Positions 8,884-16,276 of a stretch of 25,459 nt of DNA are shown in pieces. Each line of letters begins with the position of its first letter. Within the stretch, counting starts at the first letter, position 1. The stretch covers positions 1 to 25,459 of the forward strand of contig JBKOUY010000243.1 in NCBI GenBank assembly GCA_046723645.1, read 5' to 3'. This stretch comes from DASQUK01 sp046723645 (GTDB lineage: Bacteria > Actinomycetota > Acidimicrobiia > Acidimicrobiales > VFJN01). The notes beneath the pieces were generated by a model. That model searched no databases. It was not told the DNA's origin and worked only from the letters and a program-made list of their open reading frames with translations. A program made the translations under genes and the position numbers.

Positions 8884-11258
8884 GCTTCCATCCTGGCCGC
8901 TGCGATCGGCTCGAGCCGCGCCCGCACGTGCTTGTGGTGCGGCGTGCCGACCCAGGGGTCGCGGTCCTCGCTGGCCGTCAGCTCGTTGGGGGCGGTGCCC
9001 GTGACCACCACCTCACCGTCGGCCGCCGGATGGTCGAGTCCCAACCCGTTCGGCAGCGACACGTGCCCCGGGGACATGGCGTCGTCGAGCCCCACCGTCA
9101 CGGCGACGCTGGCGCGCTTGGTCGTGAGCCGGGCGGGCCCGCCGTCCACCAGGCCGAGCCGTTCGGCGTCGGCCGGATTGACCCGGAGGGCGCCCGCGGG
9201 GTCGCGCTTCCGCCATGCGGGGTCGCGGATGATGGTGTTGGCGCTGAACGACCGTCGTTCGCCCGCCGAGAGCACGAACGGCCACCGATCGTCCGCACCG
9301 GGTGCCGCCTCGCCGGCCAGGCCCCGCAGCTCGGCGAGGAGCTCCGGGATCTCCAGGTGGATCAGGCCGTCGCCGGTCGCGACCCGGCTCCAGACGGCGT
9401 CGTCGTCCCCCTCGTCGTCGGTGATGACCACGCCCGACGGGCTGGCGAGGATGGCCTCGAACAGCCGCTCGCCCGCCTCGAGGCCCTCGCCGTGGCCGGC
9501 GCGGTGGACACCCCCGGGGTTCGCCTGGGCGCAGCGGTGGGCCGCGGCCCAGAGCGCCGCTGCGGCGGCGGCGCCGTCGGGCAGGGTCGGGCCGAGCGTG
9601 CGGTAGAGGACGATCGGGGCGAGCGGGCCCAGCTCGGGCCTGGCCGCAAGCGCCCCGAAGAACGCCTCGGCGAACGCCGCCCGCCCGCCATCGGCAGCCT
9701 CCCGCAGCGCCGCGAGCTCGGGCCGGGCGGCATCCAGGGCCCCCGAGGCCTCGACCAGGCGAGCGTGGATCTCGGGCTCGGGCAACGGGCCCTCGGGGGG
9801 ATCGAGCACCGGGCGTCGCAGGTGGAAGACGTTGCGCGGGAAGTCGAAGTTGAAGAACGTCGCCTCCCACTTCTCGTACTGGGTCGGGGCGGGCAGCACG
9901 TAGTGCGCGAGCCGGGCCGTCTCGGTCAGGTAGACGTCGATGACCACCAGGGTGTCGAGGGCGGCCAACGCCTCCCGCATCCGCTGCGAGTCCGCCAGGG
10001 AGTGGGCCGGGTTGCCGCTCTCGACCACCATCGCCCGGTACCGGGCCGGGTGGTCGGTGAGGATCTCGTCGGCGACGACGTTGCAGGGCACCAACCCGGA
10101 CACGATGCGGGCGCCCGCAACCGGGCTGCGTGGACCGCCGTGGTCGCCGGCGACCTCCGCGCGGCGGACCTTGCCCAACGGCACCAGGCTCGACGGGACG
10201 TACTGGGTCCCCGGCCGGCCAAAGTTGCCGGTCAGCAGCCACACCAGCTTCTCCAGGTAGCTCACGAGCGTGGAGTGGAGATTCATCTGGATGCCCAGGT
10301 CCTCGGCCACGGCCACGCTCGCTGCGCTCCCGATGCGGCGCGCCGCCCGGCGCAGCAGCGCCTCGTCCACGCCGCTCACGGCGCAGTGGGCAGCGATGTC
10401 GACGCCGCGCAGCTCCGCGATGACGGCGTCGGCGCCAGCGGCGTGGTCGTGGAGCCACCCGTCCTCGACGAGTCGCTCGTCCACGATGGCCGCGGCCAGG
10501 GCCGAGATCAGCCAGGCGTCGGTTCCCGGGCGCACCTGCAGGTGGATGTCGGCCAGGTCGGCGGTTTCCGTGCGGCGGGGATCGATGACGACGAGGGCCC
10601 GGCCCGGATCGCGGGCGATCTCCTTCAGCGTCGTCCGGGCGCGCGGGAAGCTGTGGCTCTGCCAGGGGTTCTTCCCGATGAACAGGGCGACCTCGCAGCC
10701 CTCCATGTCGCCGCGGACGTTGGTCCCCAGGAGCCTGCCGTTGACCCAGAACTCGCCGGTCTTCTCCTGGGCCAGCGCATTGGACCGGTAACGGGCGCCG
10801 AACGCCTGCATCGTGCACGTGCCGTAGGCGCCGCCCAGGTGGTTCCCCTGCCCGCCGCCGCCGAAGTAGAAGATGCTCTCGCCCCCATGCGCGTCGCGCA
10901 CCGCCGCGAGCCGGGCGGCGACCTCACGGATGGCGGTGTCCCAGTCGACGACCTCGAAGGTGCCGTCGGGGCGCCGGCGCAGGGGATGAGTCACCCGCTC
11001 ACCCAGAGCCGGCACGCGGGGCCCGGCGGGGAGAGGCCTGCCGCCCGGGTTCTGGTAGTGGTCGAGGCGGAGCGCCTTCTCGCACGTGTACCCGAGCGAC
11101 GACGGGTGGTTCTTGTCGCCGCGGATGCGCTCGAACCTCCGCGCGCCGTCGGCCGTCCCCAGGCGCACCTCGATGCCGCAGTTGCACTCGCAGAGGATGC
11201 AGGCCGTCTGCTTCCACGCGGGCGCGGCGGGCGTGGCGGGTGCGTCGGTCACAGCCAT
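8880..11258 (-). CDS. Molybdopterin (bis-MGD) oxidoreductase, formate dehydrogenase/nitrate reductase superfamily
   Basis: 792 aa, DMSO-reductase superfamily. The N-terminal 4Fe-4S site is Cys20-x2-Cys23-x3-Cys27-x31-Cys59. Next come the bis-MGD domains (ALFIGKNPWQSHSFPRARTT, VVIDPRRTETADLADIHLQ, RPGTDAWLISALAAAI), a middle domain with VESGNPAHSLAD and YVLPAPTQYEKWEATFFN, and a C-terminal cofactor-binding domain with RVNPADAERLGLVDGG and SLPNGLG. There is no twin-arginine signal, so it is cytoplasmic. In the region where formate dehydrogenases carry the Cys or Sec metal ligand, I read ALAQEKTGEFWVNG with no Cys. The substrate is unknown. No electron-transfer subunit is adjacent. It is coupled to the DUF6457 gene. 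Confidence 0.9.
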   Translation of the reverse strand: MAVTDAPATPAAPAWKQTACILCECNCGIEVRLGTADGARRFERIRGDKNHPSSLGYTCEKALRLDHYQNPGGRPLPAGPRVPALGERVTHPLRRRPDGTFEVVDWDTAIREVAARLAAVRDAHGGESIFYFGGGGQGNHLGGAYGTCTMQAFGARYRSNALAQEKTGEFWVNGRLLGTNVRGDMEGCEVALFIGKNPWQSHSFPRARTTLKEIARDPGRALVVIDPRRTETADLADIHLQVRPGTDAWLISALAAAIVDERLVEDGWLHDHAAGADAVIAELRGVDIAAHCAVSGVDEALLRRAARRIGSAASVAVAEDLGIQMNLHSTLVSYLEKLVWLLTGNFGRPGTQYVPSSLVPLGKVRRAEVAGDHGGPRSPVAGARIVSGLVPCNVVADEILTDHPARYRAMVVESGNPAHSLADSQRMREALAALDTLVVIDVYLTETARLAHYVLPAPTQYEKWEATFFNFDFPRNVFHLRRPVLDPPEGPLPEPEIHARLVEASGALDAARPELAALREAADGGRAAFAEAFFGALAARPELGPLAPIVLYRTLGPTLPDGAAAAAALWAAAHRCAQANPGGVHRAGHGEGLEAGERLFEAILASPSGVVITDDEGDDDAVWSRVATGDGLIHLEIPELLAELRGLAGEAAPGADDRWPFVLSAGERRSFSANTIIRDPAWRKRDPAGALRVNPADAERLGLVDGGPARLTTKRASVAVTVGLDDAMSPGHVSLPNGLGLDHPAADGEVVVTGTAPNELTASEDRDPWVGTPHHKHVRARLEPIAAARMEA

Positions 11259-11264
11259 GGCGGG

Positions 11265-11293
11265 AACGTAGTCTCGTCAGTTCACTAGTGCAA
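11265..11293 (-). promoter_or_regulatory. Candidate leaderless promoter of the molybdenum oxidoreductase
   Basis: On the minus strand TTGCAC, a 17-bp spacer and TACGTT precede the ATG at 11258 by only 6 nt. No Shine-Dalgarno is visible, so a leaderless mRNA starting at the ATG is likely. The -10 fits the actinobacterial TAnnnT form. Confidence 0.4.
11283..11290. promoter_or_regulatory. CACTAGTG palindrome in the divergent promoter region
   Basis: A perfect 8-bp palindrome that overlaps the candidate -35 of the minus-strand oxidoreductase and lies about 28 bp before the thioesterase ATG. It could be an operator, for example for the HxlR regulator encoded in the divergent unit. The motif CACTAG recurs in the inverted repeat at 15121. 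Confidence 0.3.
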
Positions 11294-11317
11294 CGGACAC
11301 CGGATAAGGTTCGGGCG

Positions 11318-12202
11318 ATGCCAGACACCGGCGCCTTCGATCGCGTCACGGCCGTCGCGGCCGTCCCGCCGACGGATGGCCCGGACGCGTGGGGCCGGTA
11401 CGACATCGCCGTCGACCCCGAGTGGAGCATCGGTGGCCGTCCCCACGGGGGCTACCTGCTGGCAACCATGGCCCGGGCGGCGCGGGCGGCGCTTGCGTCC
11501 GCCGAGGGACCCGACCACCCGCACCCCGTCGCGGCGACCGCCCACTACCTGATGTCACCCGACCCGGGTCCCGCCGAGGTGCGCACCGAGGTGCTGCGGC
11601 GCGGGCGGAGGATGAGCCACGTGCGCGCCCGGCTGGAGCAGCGGGGCTCGCCCGCCGTCGAGGCGGTGCTCACGCTCGGCCGGCACGATCCGGGCGCCGA
11701 GCCCTGGTGGTCCGACCTGGGCGTCCCGCCGCTCCCGCCGCCGGACGAGTGCGTGCGGGCCCAGGGCGCCGGCCCGGGTGGTGTGGAGCTGGCGATCATG
11801 AACCAGGTGCGGGTGTGCCTCGACCCGGCCACCGCGGGCTTCACGGCTCGGCGGCCGTCGGGGACGGCGGAGGTGCGAGGCTGGCTGGCGTTCGCCGACG
11901 GCCGGGACCCCGACCCGCTGGCGCTGCTCTACGCCGCCGACTCCTTTCCTCCGGCCACCCTCGAGCTGGGGACGCTGGGGTGGGTGCCGACGCTCGAGCT
12001 CACGGTGTACGTGCGCGGCGTGCCTGCACCGGGGCCGCTGATGGTGAGGCAGCGAGCTTGGCTGGTGGAGGCCGGCCTCGTCGACGAGCAGTGCCACGTC
12101 TGGGACAGCCGGGGCCGGCTCGTAGCCGAGGCCACCCAGCTCGCCGGCGTGCGGGTGGGGGATGCGGCCGCTCCCCCCGGCGGCACGGGTGGTCGGTCGT
12201 GA
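11318..12202 (+). CDS. TesB-like acyl-CoA thioesterase (double hotdog)
   Basis: 294 aa. Two hotdog domains are seen: the N-terminal one has WSIGGRPHGGYLLATMARAA and YLMSPDPGPAEVRTEVLRRG, and the C-terminal one LELTVYVRGVPAPGPLMVRQ and HVWDSRGRLVAEATQLAGVR. The final Gln resembles the catalytic Gln of TesB thioesterases. It probably hydrolyses an acyl-CoA in the cytoplasm; the chain type is not readable. ATG 11318 is chosen because AAGG lies 8-9 nt upstream and homology starts right after it. It is first gene of a unit with an HxlR regulator and a di-iron protein, each overlapping the next by 4 bp. Confidence 0.85.
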   Translation: MPDTGAFDRVTAVAAVPPTDGPDAWGRYDIAVDPEWSIGGRPHGGYLLATMARAARAALASAEGPDHPHPVAATAHYLMSPDPGPAEVRTEVLRRGRRMSHVRARLEQRGSPAVEAVLTLGRHDPGAEPWWSDLGVPPLPPPDECVRAQGAGPGGVELAIMNQVRVCLDPATAGFTARRPSGTAEVRGWLAFADGRDPDPLALLYAADSFPPATLELGTLGWVPTLELTVYVRGVPAPGPLMVRQRAWLVEAGLVDEQCHVWDSRGRLVAEATQLAGVRVGDAAAPPGGTGGRS

Positions 12203-12705
12203 AGCGCACCCCGTTCGCCGACTGGCCGTGCTCGATCGCCCGCACCGTCGACCTCCTGGGCGACTGGTGGACGCCGCTGGTGCTGCGCGAGTCCTACTAC
12301 GGGGTGCGACGGTTCGACGACTTCCAGCGCAGCCTCGGCATCGGGCGCAACATCCTGACCCAGCGGCTCAACCGCCTCGTTGACGAGGGCCTGCTCGAGC
12401 GCCGGCAGTACCACGACCGCCCGGTGCGCCACGAGTACGTCCTCACCGACAAGGGCCGTGACTTCTTCCCCGTGATCGCCGCCCTGGTGCGCTGGGGTGA
12501 TCGCTGGCTGGCCGGCGAGGAGGGCCCGCCCGTGGTGCTGCAGCACCGATCGTGCGGCCACGATCTGGAGGCCGAGGTCGTCTGCTCCCAGTGCGGCGAG
12601 CCGGTCCGGCTGCACGACGTCACCAGCCGGCTGGGCCCGGGATACCCGCGCCGCCGGCGGCGGGCGGCCCTCGCCAGCGGGCGCTTCGGTGGGGCAGCAG
12701 AATGA
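12199..12705 (+). CDS. HxlR-family transcriptional regulator with C-terminal Cys-rich tail
   Basis: 168 aa. Residues 5-105 are an HxlR winged helix: DWPCSIARTVDLLGDWWTPL, then RRFDDFQRSLGIGRNILTQR and LVDEGLLERRQY. Cys11 is at the conserved position that acts as redox or electrophile sensor in some HxlR proteins. Beyond the usual length (about 100-120 aa) there is an extra segment with Cys119-Gly-His and Cys129-x2-Cys132, which looks like a small zinc ribbon, then a basic tail. The GTG start overlaps the thioesterase stop, and its stop overlaps the di-iron gene start. It is probably a local regulator of this unit. Confidence 0.88.
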   Translation: MKRTPFADWPCSIARTVDLLGDWWTPLVLRESYYGVRRFDDFQRSLGIGRNILTQRLNRLVDEGLLERRQYHDRPVRHEYVLTDKGRDFFPVIAALVRWGDRWLAGEEGPPVVLQHRSCGHDLEAEVVCSQCGEPVRLHDVTSRLGPGYPRRRRRAALASGRFGGAAE

Positions 12706-13805
12706 CGGCCGACATGCCCGATCTGCCCAGCCGCACTGCGCTCGACGAGGCCGTCAAGGTGGTTCACGACCACGCCGACCGCATCTTCCTCTGGAACTAC
12801 GACCGCAGCCGTGGGCAGCTGGTCACGCTCTACAACAAGGCGATGGGGTCGCAGTGGAACAGCGTGACCGACCTCGACTGGTCCACCGAGGTCGATCCCT
12901 TCGAGCTGGTCGATCCCACCACGCCGCTGCAGCAGCTGGCCCGCGCCGCCCGCGAGGTCGAGGGCTCACCCATCGCCTCGTGGGGCGAGGACGAGCTGCA
13001 CCAGCTCGGCGTCGAGAGCTTCAAGGCCCAGCTCAGCCAGTTCATGCACGGCGAGCAGGGCGCCATGATGACGGCCGCCAAGATCGTCGAGACCGTGCCC
13101 TGGATCGACGCCAAGTACTACGCGGCCACCCAGACCATGGACGAGGCCCGTCACACCGAGGTGTTCGCCAAGTACCTGCATACCAAGCTCGGCGAGGCCT
13201 ACCCGATGAGCCCGTTCCTCGACGCGCAGATCACGGCGCTGCTCGAGGACGGCCGCTGGGACATCGCCTACCTCGGCATGCAGATCGTCATCGAGAGCCT
13301 GGCGTTGGCCGCGTTCGGTTCGATGCTGCGGACGATCGACGAGCCGCTGCTGCGCAAGCTGCTGCGCTACGTCATGTCCGACGAGGCCCGGCACGTGGCC
13401 TTCGGGGTGCTCAGCCTTGCGGAGTACTACGGCGGGCTGTCGGAGGCGGAGCTGAAGGAACGCCAGGAGTTCCTGGTGGAGAACACCCTGCACAACCGGG
13501 CCCGCTCGACCACGCCCGAGGTCTGGGAACGGATGGGGGTGTCGGCGCAGGCCGTGTACCCGGCCCTGGCCGAGGCCGCCGGGAAGGTCAAGGTGCACCC
13601 CTTCGCGGGGTTCCAGAGGGCGTTTTTCTCCAAGCTCGTCCCGAACGTCCGGAAGCTGGGCCTGCTCGACGCCAACGACGGCTACCTGCGCCGGCACTGG
13701 GCAGAGGCCGGGCTGCTCGAGTTCGAGTTCGCAGACGACACCGCGTCGGACTACGAGACCTACGACGCCGTGGCGGCGGACCGGGCCCGGGCCGCCACGC
13801 GCTGA
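12702..13805 (+). CDS. Ferritin-like di-iron protein (R2/oxygenase type)
   Basis: 367 aa, all helical. The carboxylate-bridged di-iron motif is complete: Glu118 (MHGEQGAM), Glu148-A-R-His151, Glu199 (VIESLALAAF) and Glu228-A-R-His231. Such proteins include ribonucleotide reductase R2, R2-like ligand-binding oxidases and N-oxygenases; this one is longer than R2-like oxidases and I cannot place it in a named subgroup. The likely job is O2-dependent oxidation of an organic substrate, with electron donor unknown. The ATG overlaps the HxlR stop (ATGA). It is followed by a palindrome at 13810, then the next gene. Confidence 0.88.
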   Translation: MTADMPDLPSRTALDEAVKVVHDHADRIFLWNYDRSRGQLVTLYNKAMGSQWNSVTDLDWSTEVDPFELVDPTTPLQQLARAAREVEGSPIASWGEDELHQLGVESFKAQLSQFMHGEQGAMMTAAKIVETVPWIDAKYYAATQTMDEARHTEVFAKYLHTKLGEAYPMSPFLDAQITALLEDGRWDIAYLGMQIVIESLALAAFGSMLRTIDEPLLRKLLRYVMSDEARHVAFGVLSLAEYYGGLSEAELKERQEFLVENTLHNRARSTTPEVWERMGVSAQAVYPALAEAAGKVKVHPFAGFQRAFFSKLVPNVRKLGLLDANDGYLRRHWAEAGLLEFEFADDTASDYETYDAVAADRARAATR

Positions 13806-13809
13806 ATTC

Positions 13810-13824
13810 TGCACGCCGCGTGCA
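13810..13824. promoter_or_regulatory. TGCACGCCGCGTGCA inverted repeat
   Basis: A perfect 6-bp inverted repeat with a 3-bp centre, 4 bp after the di-iron gene stop and about 20 bp before a TAGCCT element (13844-13849) that could be the -10 of the following gene. Its position around the -35 suits an operator; with no T-run it is less likely a terminator. Confidence 0.35.
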
Positions 13825-13885
13825 ATCGGCGGCGGTGCTCGCCTAGCCTCGACCACGGCTGGCCGACACCGAGAGGAAGACCACC

Positions 13886-15097
13886 GTGGCCTCCGCTTCG
13901 CCCGCAGAACATCCCAGCATGCCCGTCGCCGTCGCCGCACTGGCGTCGATCGCCGCCGGCGCGATCCACGCCACCGCCGCCGGGGCGCACAGCGAGCACC
14001 GCGCCGCCGTCGTCGCGTTCGCGCTGACGGCCGTGTTCCAGATCGCCTGGGGTGCGCTGGTGCTCCTGCGCCCCTCGCGGATCGTGGCGCTGGTGGGCGT
14101 GGCCGGCAACGCCGCCGCCCTGGGGGGATGGATCCTCGCCAAGGTCAGCGGCATCGGCTTCGTGACCGGCCTCGACGTCCGGGAGGATCCCGAGTTCGCC
14201 GACACGCTGGCCGCGGCGCTGGCCGCCGTTGCGATCGTCGGTGCGCTGATGGTCCTCCTTCCGGCCCTGTCGGCTCGCCTGAGCGGCCGGCGGCCTGCGC
14301 TGGTGGGCGTGTCCGGCGTGGCGGTGCTGGCCCTGACGGTGCCGGGCATGGTGGCCGCCGGGAGCCACGAGCACGCCGAGGGCCACGAGCACGGCGAGGG
14401 GTCGGCGGCACACGAGCACGACCACGGGACCGCCGGCGGGGGCGAGGAGTCCGCGGCCGCGGGCCACGAGCACGCGGGTCACGAGGCGGCCGCCGTGGCG
14501 CCGACGCCCTACGACCCCACCAAGCCGATCGACCTCGGTGGCGTCGAGGGGGTGACGCCCGAGCAGCAGGCGGCGGCCGAGAATCTGATCGCCATCACGC
14601 TCTGGCGCCTACCGCGCTGGGCGGACCCGAAGGTCGCCGAGGCGGCCGGGTTCCACTCGATCGGCGACGGCTTCACCGGCTATGAGCACCTGATCCAGTG
14701 GGACTGGATCAACGACGACGACGTCCTCGACCCTGAACGCCCGGAGTCGCTCGTCTACCGGGTCGACCGCGACGGCACGCGCACGCTCGAGGCGGCGATG
14801 TACATGCTGCCGCAGGGCAACACGCTCGACACCGTGCCCGAGCTGGGCGGCAAGCTGACGCAGTGGCACATCCACGACAACTTGTGCTTCTCGCCCGGCG
14901 AGGCGCCCAAGGTGCGGGGCCTGACCGCGGCGGGCGGGGGATGCCCGGCGGGACTCGTCAAGTTCGATCCCGTTCCCATGATCCACGTGTGGATCGTGCC
15001 GCACGAGTGCGGCCCCTTCGCCGCCCTCGAGGGCGTGGGTGCCGGCCAGATCAAGGAGGGCGAGGAGCGGCTCTGCGACCATGCGCACGGCGCCTGA
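13886..15097 (+). CDS. Membrane protein with His-rich linker and soluble C-terminal domain, function unknown
   Basis: 403 aa. About five hydrophobic segments (near 13-34, 42-62, 66-86, 105-130 and 138-158) lead to a His/Glu/Ala-rich linker (160-200) with about eleven His, mostly as HEH, HEHDH and HEHAGH clusters. A soluble domain of about 200 residues follows, with QWHIHDNLCFSPGEAPKVRG, MIHVWIVPHECGPFAALEG and the ending LCDHAHGA. These paired His/Cys motifs look like metal ligands. The linker resembles metal-sensing or metal-storage loops of zinc, nickel or copper proteins. The GTG start has GAGAGGA 7-10 nt upstream. No named family is recognised; a link to metal handling is inference. Confidence 0.8.
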   Translation: MASASPAEHPSMPVAVAALASIAAGAIHATAAGAHSEHRAAVVAFALTAVFQIAWGALVLLRPSRIVALVGVAGNAAALGGWILAKVSGIGFVTGLDVREDPEFADTLAAALAAVAIVGALMVLLPALSARLSGRRPALVGVSGVAVLALTVPGMVAAGSHEHAEGHEHGEGSAAHEHDHGTAGGGEESAAAGHEHAGHEAAAVAPTPYDPTKPIDLGGVEGVTPEQQAAAENLIAITLWRLPRWADPKVAEAAGFHSIGDGFTGYEHLIQWDWINDDDVLDPERPESLVYRVDRDGTRTLEAAMYMLPQGNTLDTVPELGGKLTQWHIHDNLCFSPGEAPKVRGLTAAGGGCPAGLVKFDPVPMIHVWIVPHECGPFAALEGVGAGQIKEGEERLCDHAHGA

Positions 15098-15120
15098 CAT
15101 GAGCTGACCACCGTCACCTG

Positions 15121-15135
15121 CTAGTGGGCCACTAG
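15121..15135. promoter_or_regulatory. CTAGTGGGCCACTAG inverted repeat
   Basis: A perfect 7-bp inverted repeat around a central G in the 76-bp gap before the acyltransferase-like gene. No T-run follows. It is an operator candidate (TetR-type sites often look like this) or a short terminator of the preceding gene. Confidence 0.4.
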
Positions 15136-15173
15136 GACTGGGTGCCGGCTAGCGGGGTAACCAATCAACAGCC

Positions 15174-16253
15174 ATGCCCTCCGTCGCGACGTCGATCCCG
15201 CCCCCGCGCGCCCCCTCCCCAGCCGCGCCGGCCCCCTCCGGAGTCGGGCGGGTCTTCGCCCTCGACCGGCTGCGGGGCCTTGCTCTGGTGGCCATGGTGG
15301 TGCACCACCTGACGGACTGGCTGACCGGCGACGCGCGGGCGGTGCTACCCGGCTGGTCGTCGTTCGCGGTGACCGACGTGGCGGCGCCGGCCTTCTTCGT
15401 GGCCGCCGGGGCGTCGGCATCCCTGTTCGTGACCGCGCGGCGGCGTCGGGGGATGAGCCGGCCGCGGGTGGCGGCCGAGGTGGTCCGCCGCTACGGGCTG
15501 CTGGTGCCGATCGGGCTCGCCTTCGACTGGCTGCTGTGGCGGCACCCGACGATGTTCGGCGTCATCGAGGCCCTGGGGCTCACGGTGGTGGCCGGCGCGG
15601 CCGTGGCAATCGTGGTGGGGCCCCGCCTGCTGCCGCTGGTGGGCGCCGGCGTGCTGACCGCAGGCATGCTGGCAGAGCGGGCGGCGTCCGGGGTCGGCGG
15701 CTGGTGGGCCGCCGAGTTCGTGGCGGGGAAGTTCCCGGCGGTCACGTACCTGGGATTCGTGCTCGTGGGGATGGCGGCGGTGCGCACCGGGCGGTTCGCC
15801 GATCGCCGCTGGGGGCTGACCGTCGCGGCGGTGACCACCGCGGGGGTCGTCGTGCTGCTCGCGCTGGGCATGACGCCCGACCGCTATCCCGGCGGACCGG
15901 CGTTCGTGGTGCCCGGCCTGGCCGGCACGGCGCTCGTCTACGCCGTGGCCCAATGTGGCTGGCCCGCCTGGCTGGCATGGGTGGATCGGCTGGTCCAGTC
16001 CGCCGCCGCCCACACCCTCGGGATCTTCCTGGCGCACTACGCCGTCTACTACGTACTCGTCGACCGCACCGGCCTCGCCGGAACGGTGCCGGGGCCGGTG
16101 GCAGTGCCGATCGCGCTGGCCACCGCGGTGGTGCTGGCGGTCGTGGCGCCGCGAGCGCCGCAGGCCCCCTGGTCGCTGCGCACCGGTCGCCGGCGGCGCC
16201 CGCACGTGCAGGCGCGCGTGGAGGACGCTCAGGTCACGTTGCCGGTGCGGTAG
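15174..16253 (+). CDS. DUF1624 / heparan-alpha-glucosaminide N-acetyltransferase-like membrane protein
   Basis: 359 aa with about ten membrane spans. The N-terminal signature is VFALDRLRGLALVAMVVHHL followed by ADRY-less loops and AAPAFFVAAGASASLFV, which matches the DUF1624 (HGSNAT catalytic domain-like) family: R-x-R-G-L near the first span and a His in MVVHH, proposed to take part in acyl transfer. Members acetylate cell-envelope glycans or related groups across the membrane; the acceptor is unknown here. The ATG has no clear Shine-Dalgarno; a leaderless or weak start is possible. The next gene follows after 23 bp and may be co-transcribed. Confidence 0.8.
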   Translation: MPSVATSIPPPRAPSPAAPAPSGVGRVFALDRLRGLALVAMVVHHLTDWLTGDARAVLPGWSSFAVTDVAAPAFFVAAGASASLFVTARRRRGMSRPRVAAEVVRRYGLLVPIGLAFDWLLWRHPTMFGVIEALGLTVVAGAAVAIVVGPRLLPLVGAGVLTAGMLAERAASGVGGWWAAEFVAGKFPAVTYLGFVLVGMAAVRTGRFADRRWGLTVAAVTTAGVVVLLALGMTPDRYPGGPAFVVPGLAGTALVYAVAQCGWPAWLAWVDRLVQSAAAHTLGIFLAHYAVYYVLVDRTGLAGTVPGPVAVPIALATAVVLAVVAPRAPQAPWSLRTGRRRRPHVQARVEDAQVTLPVR

Positions 16254-16276
16254 GCGGGTGGTTGGCTTTGCGGGCA

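Noticed and set aside
8784..11288. 834-codon open frame on the plus strand, antisense to the molybdenum oxidoreductase
   Set aside because: It is the mirror of a clear enzyme gene. The product is an Arg/Gly/Ala/Val-rich string with no motif, as expected in very GC-rich DNA.
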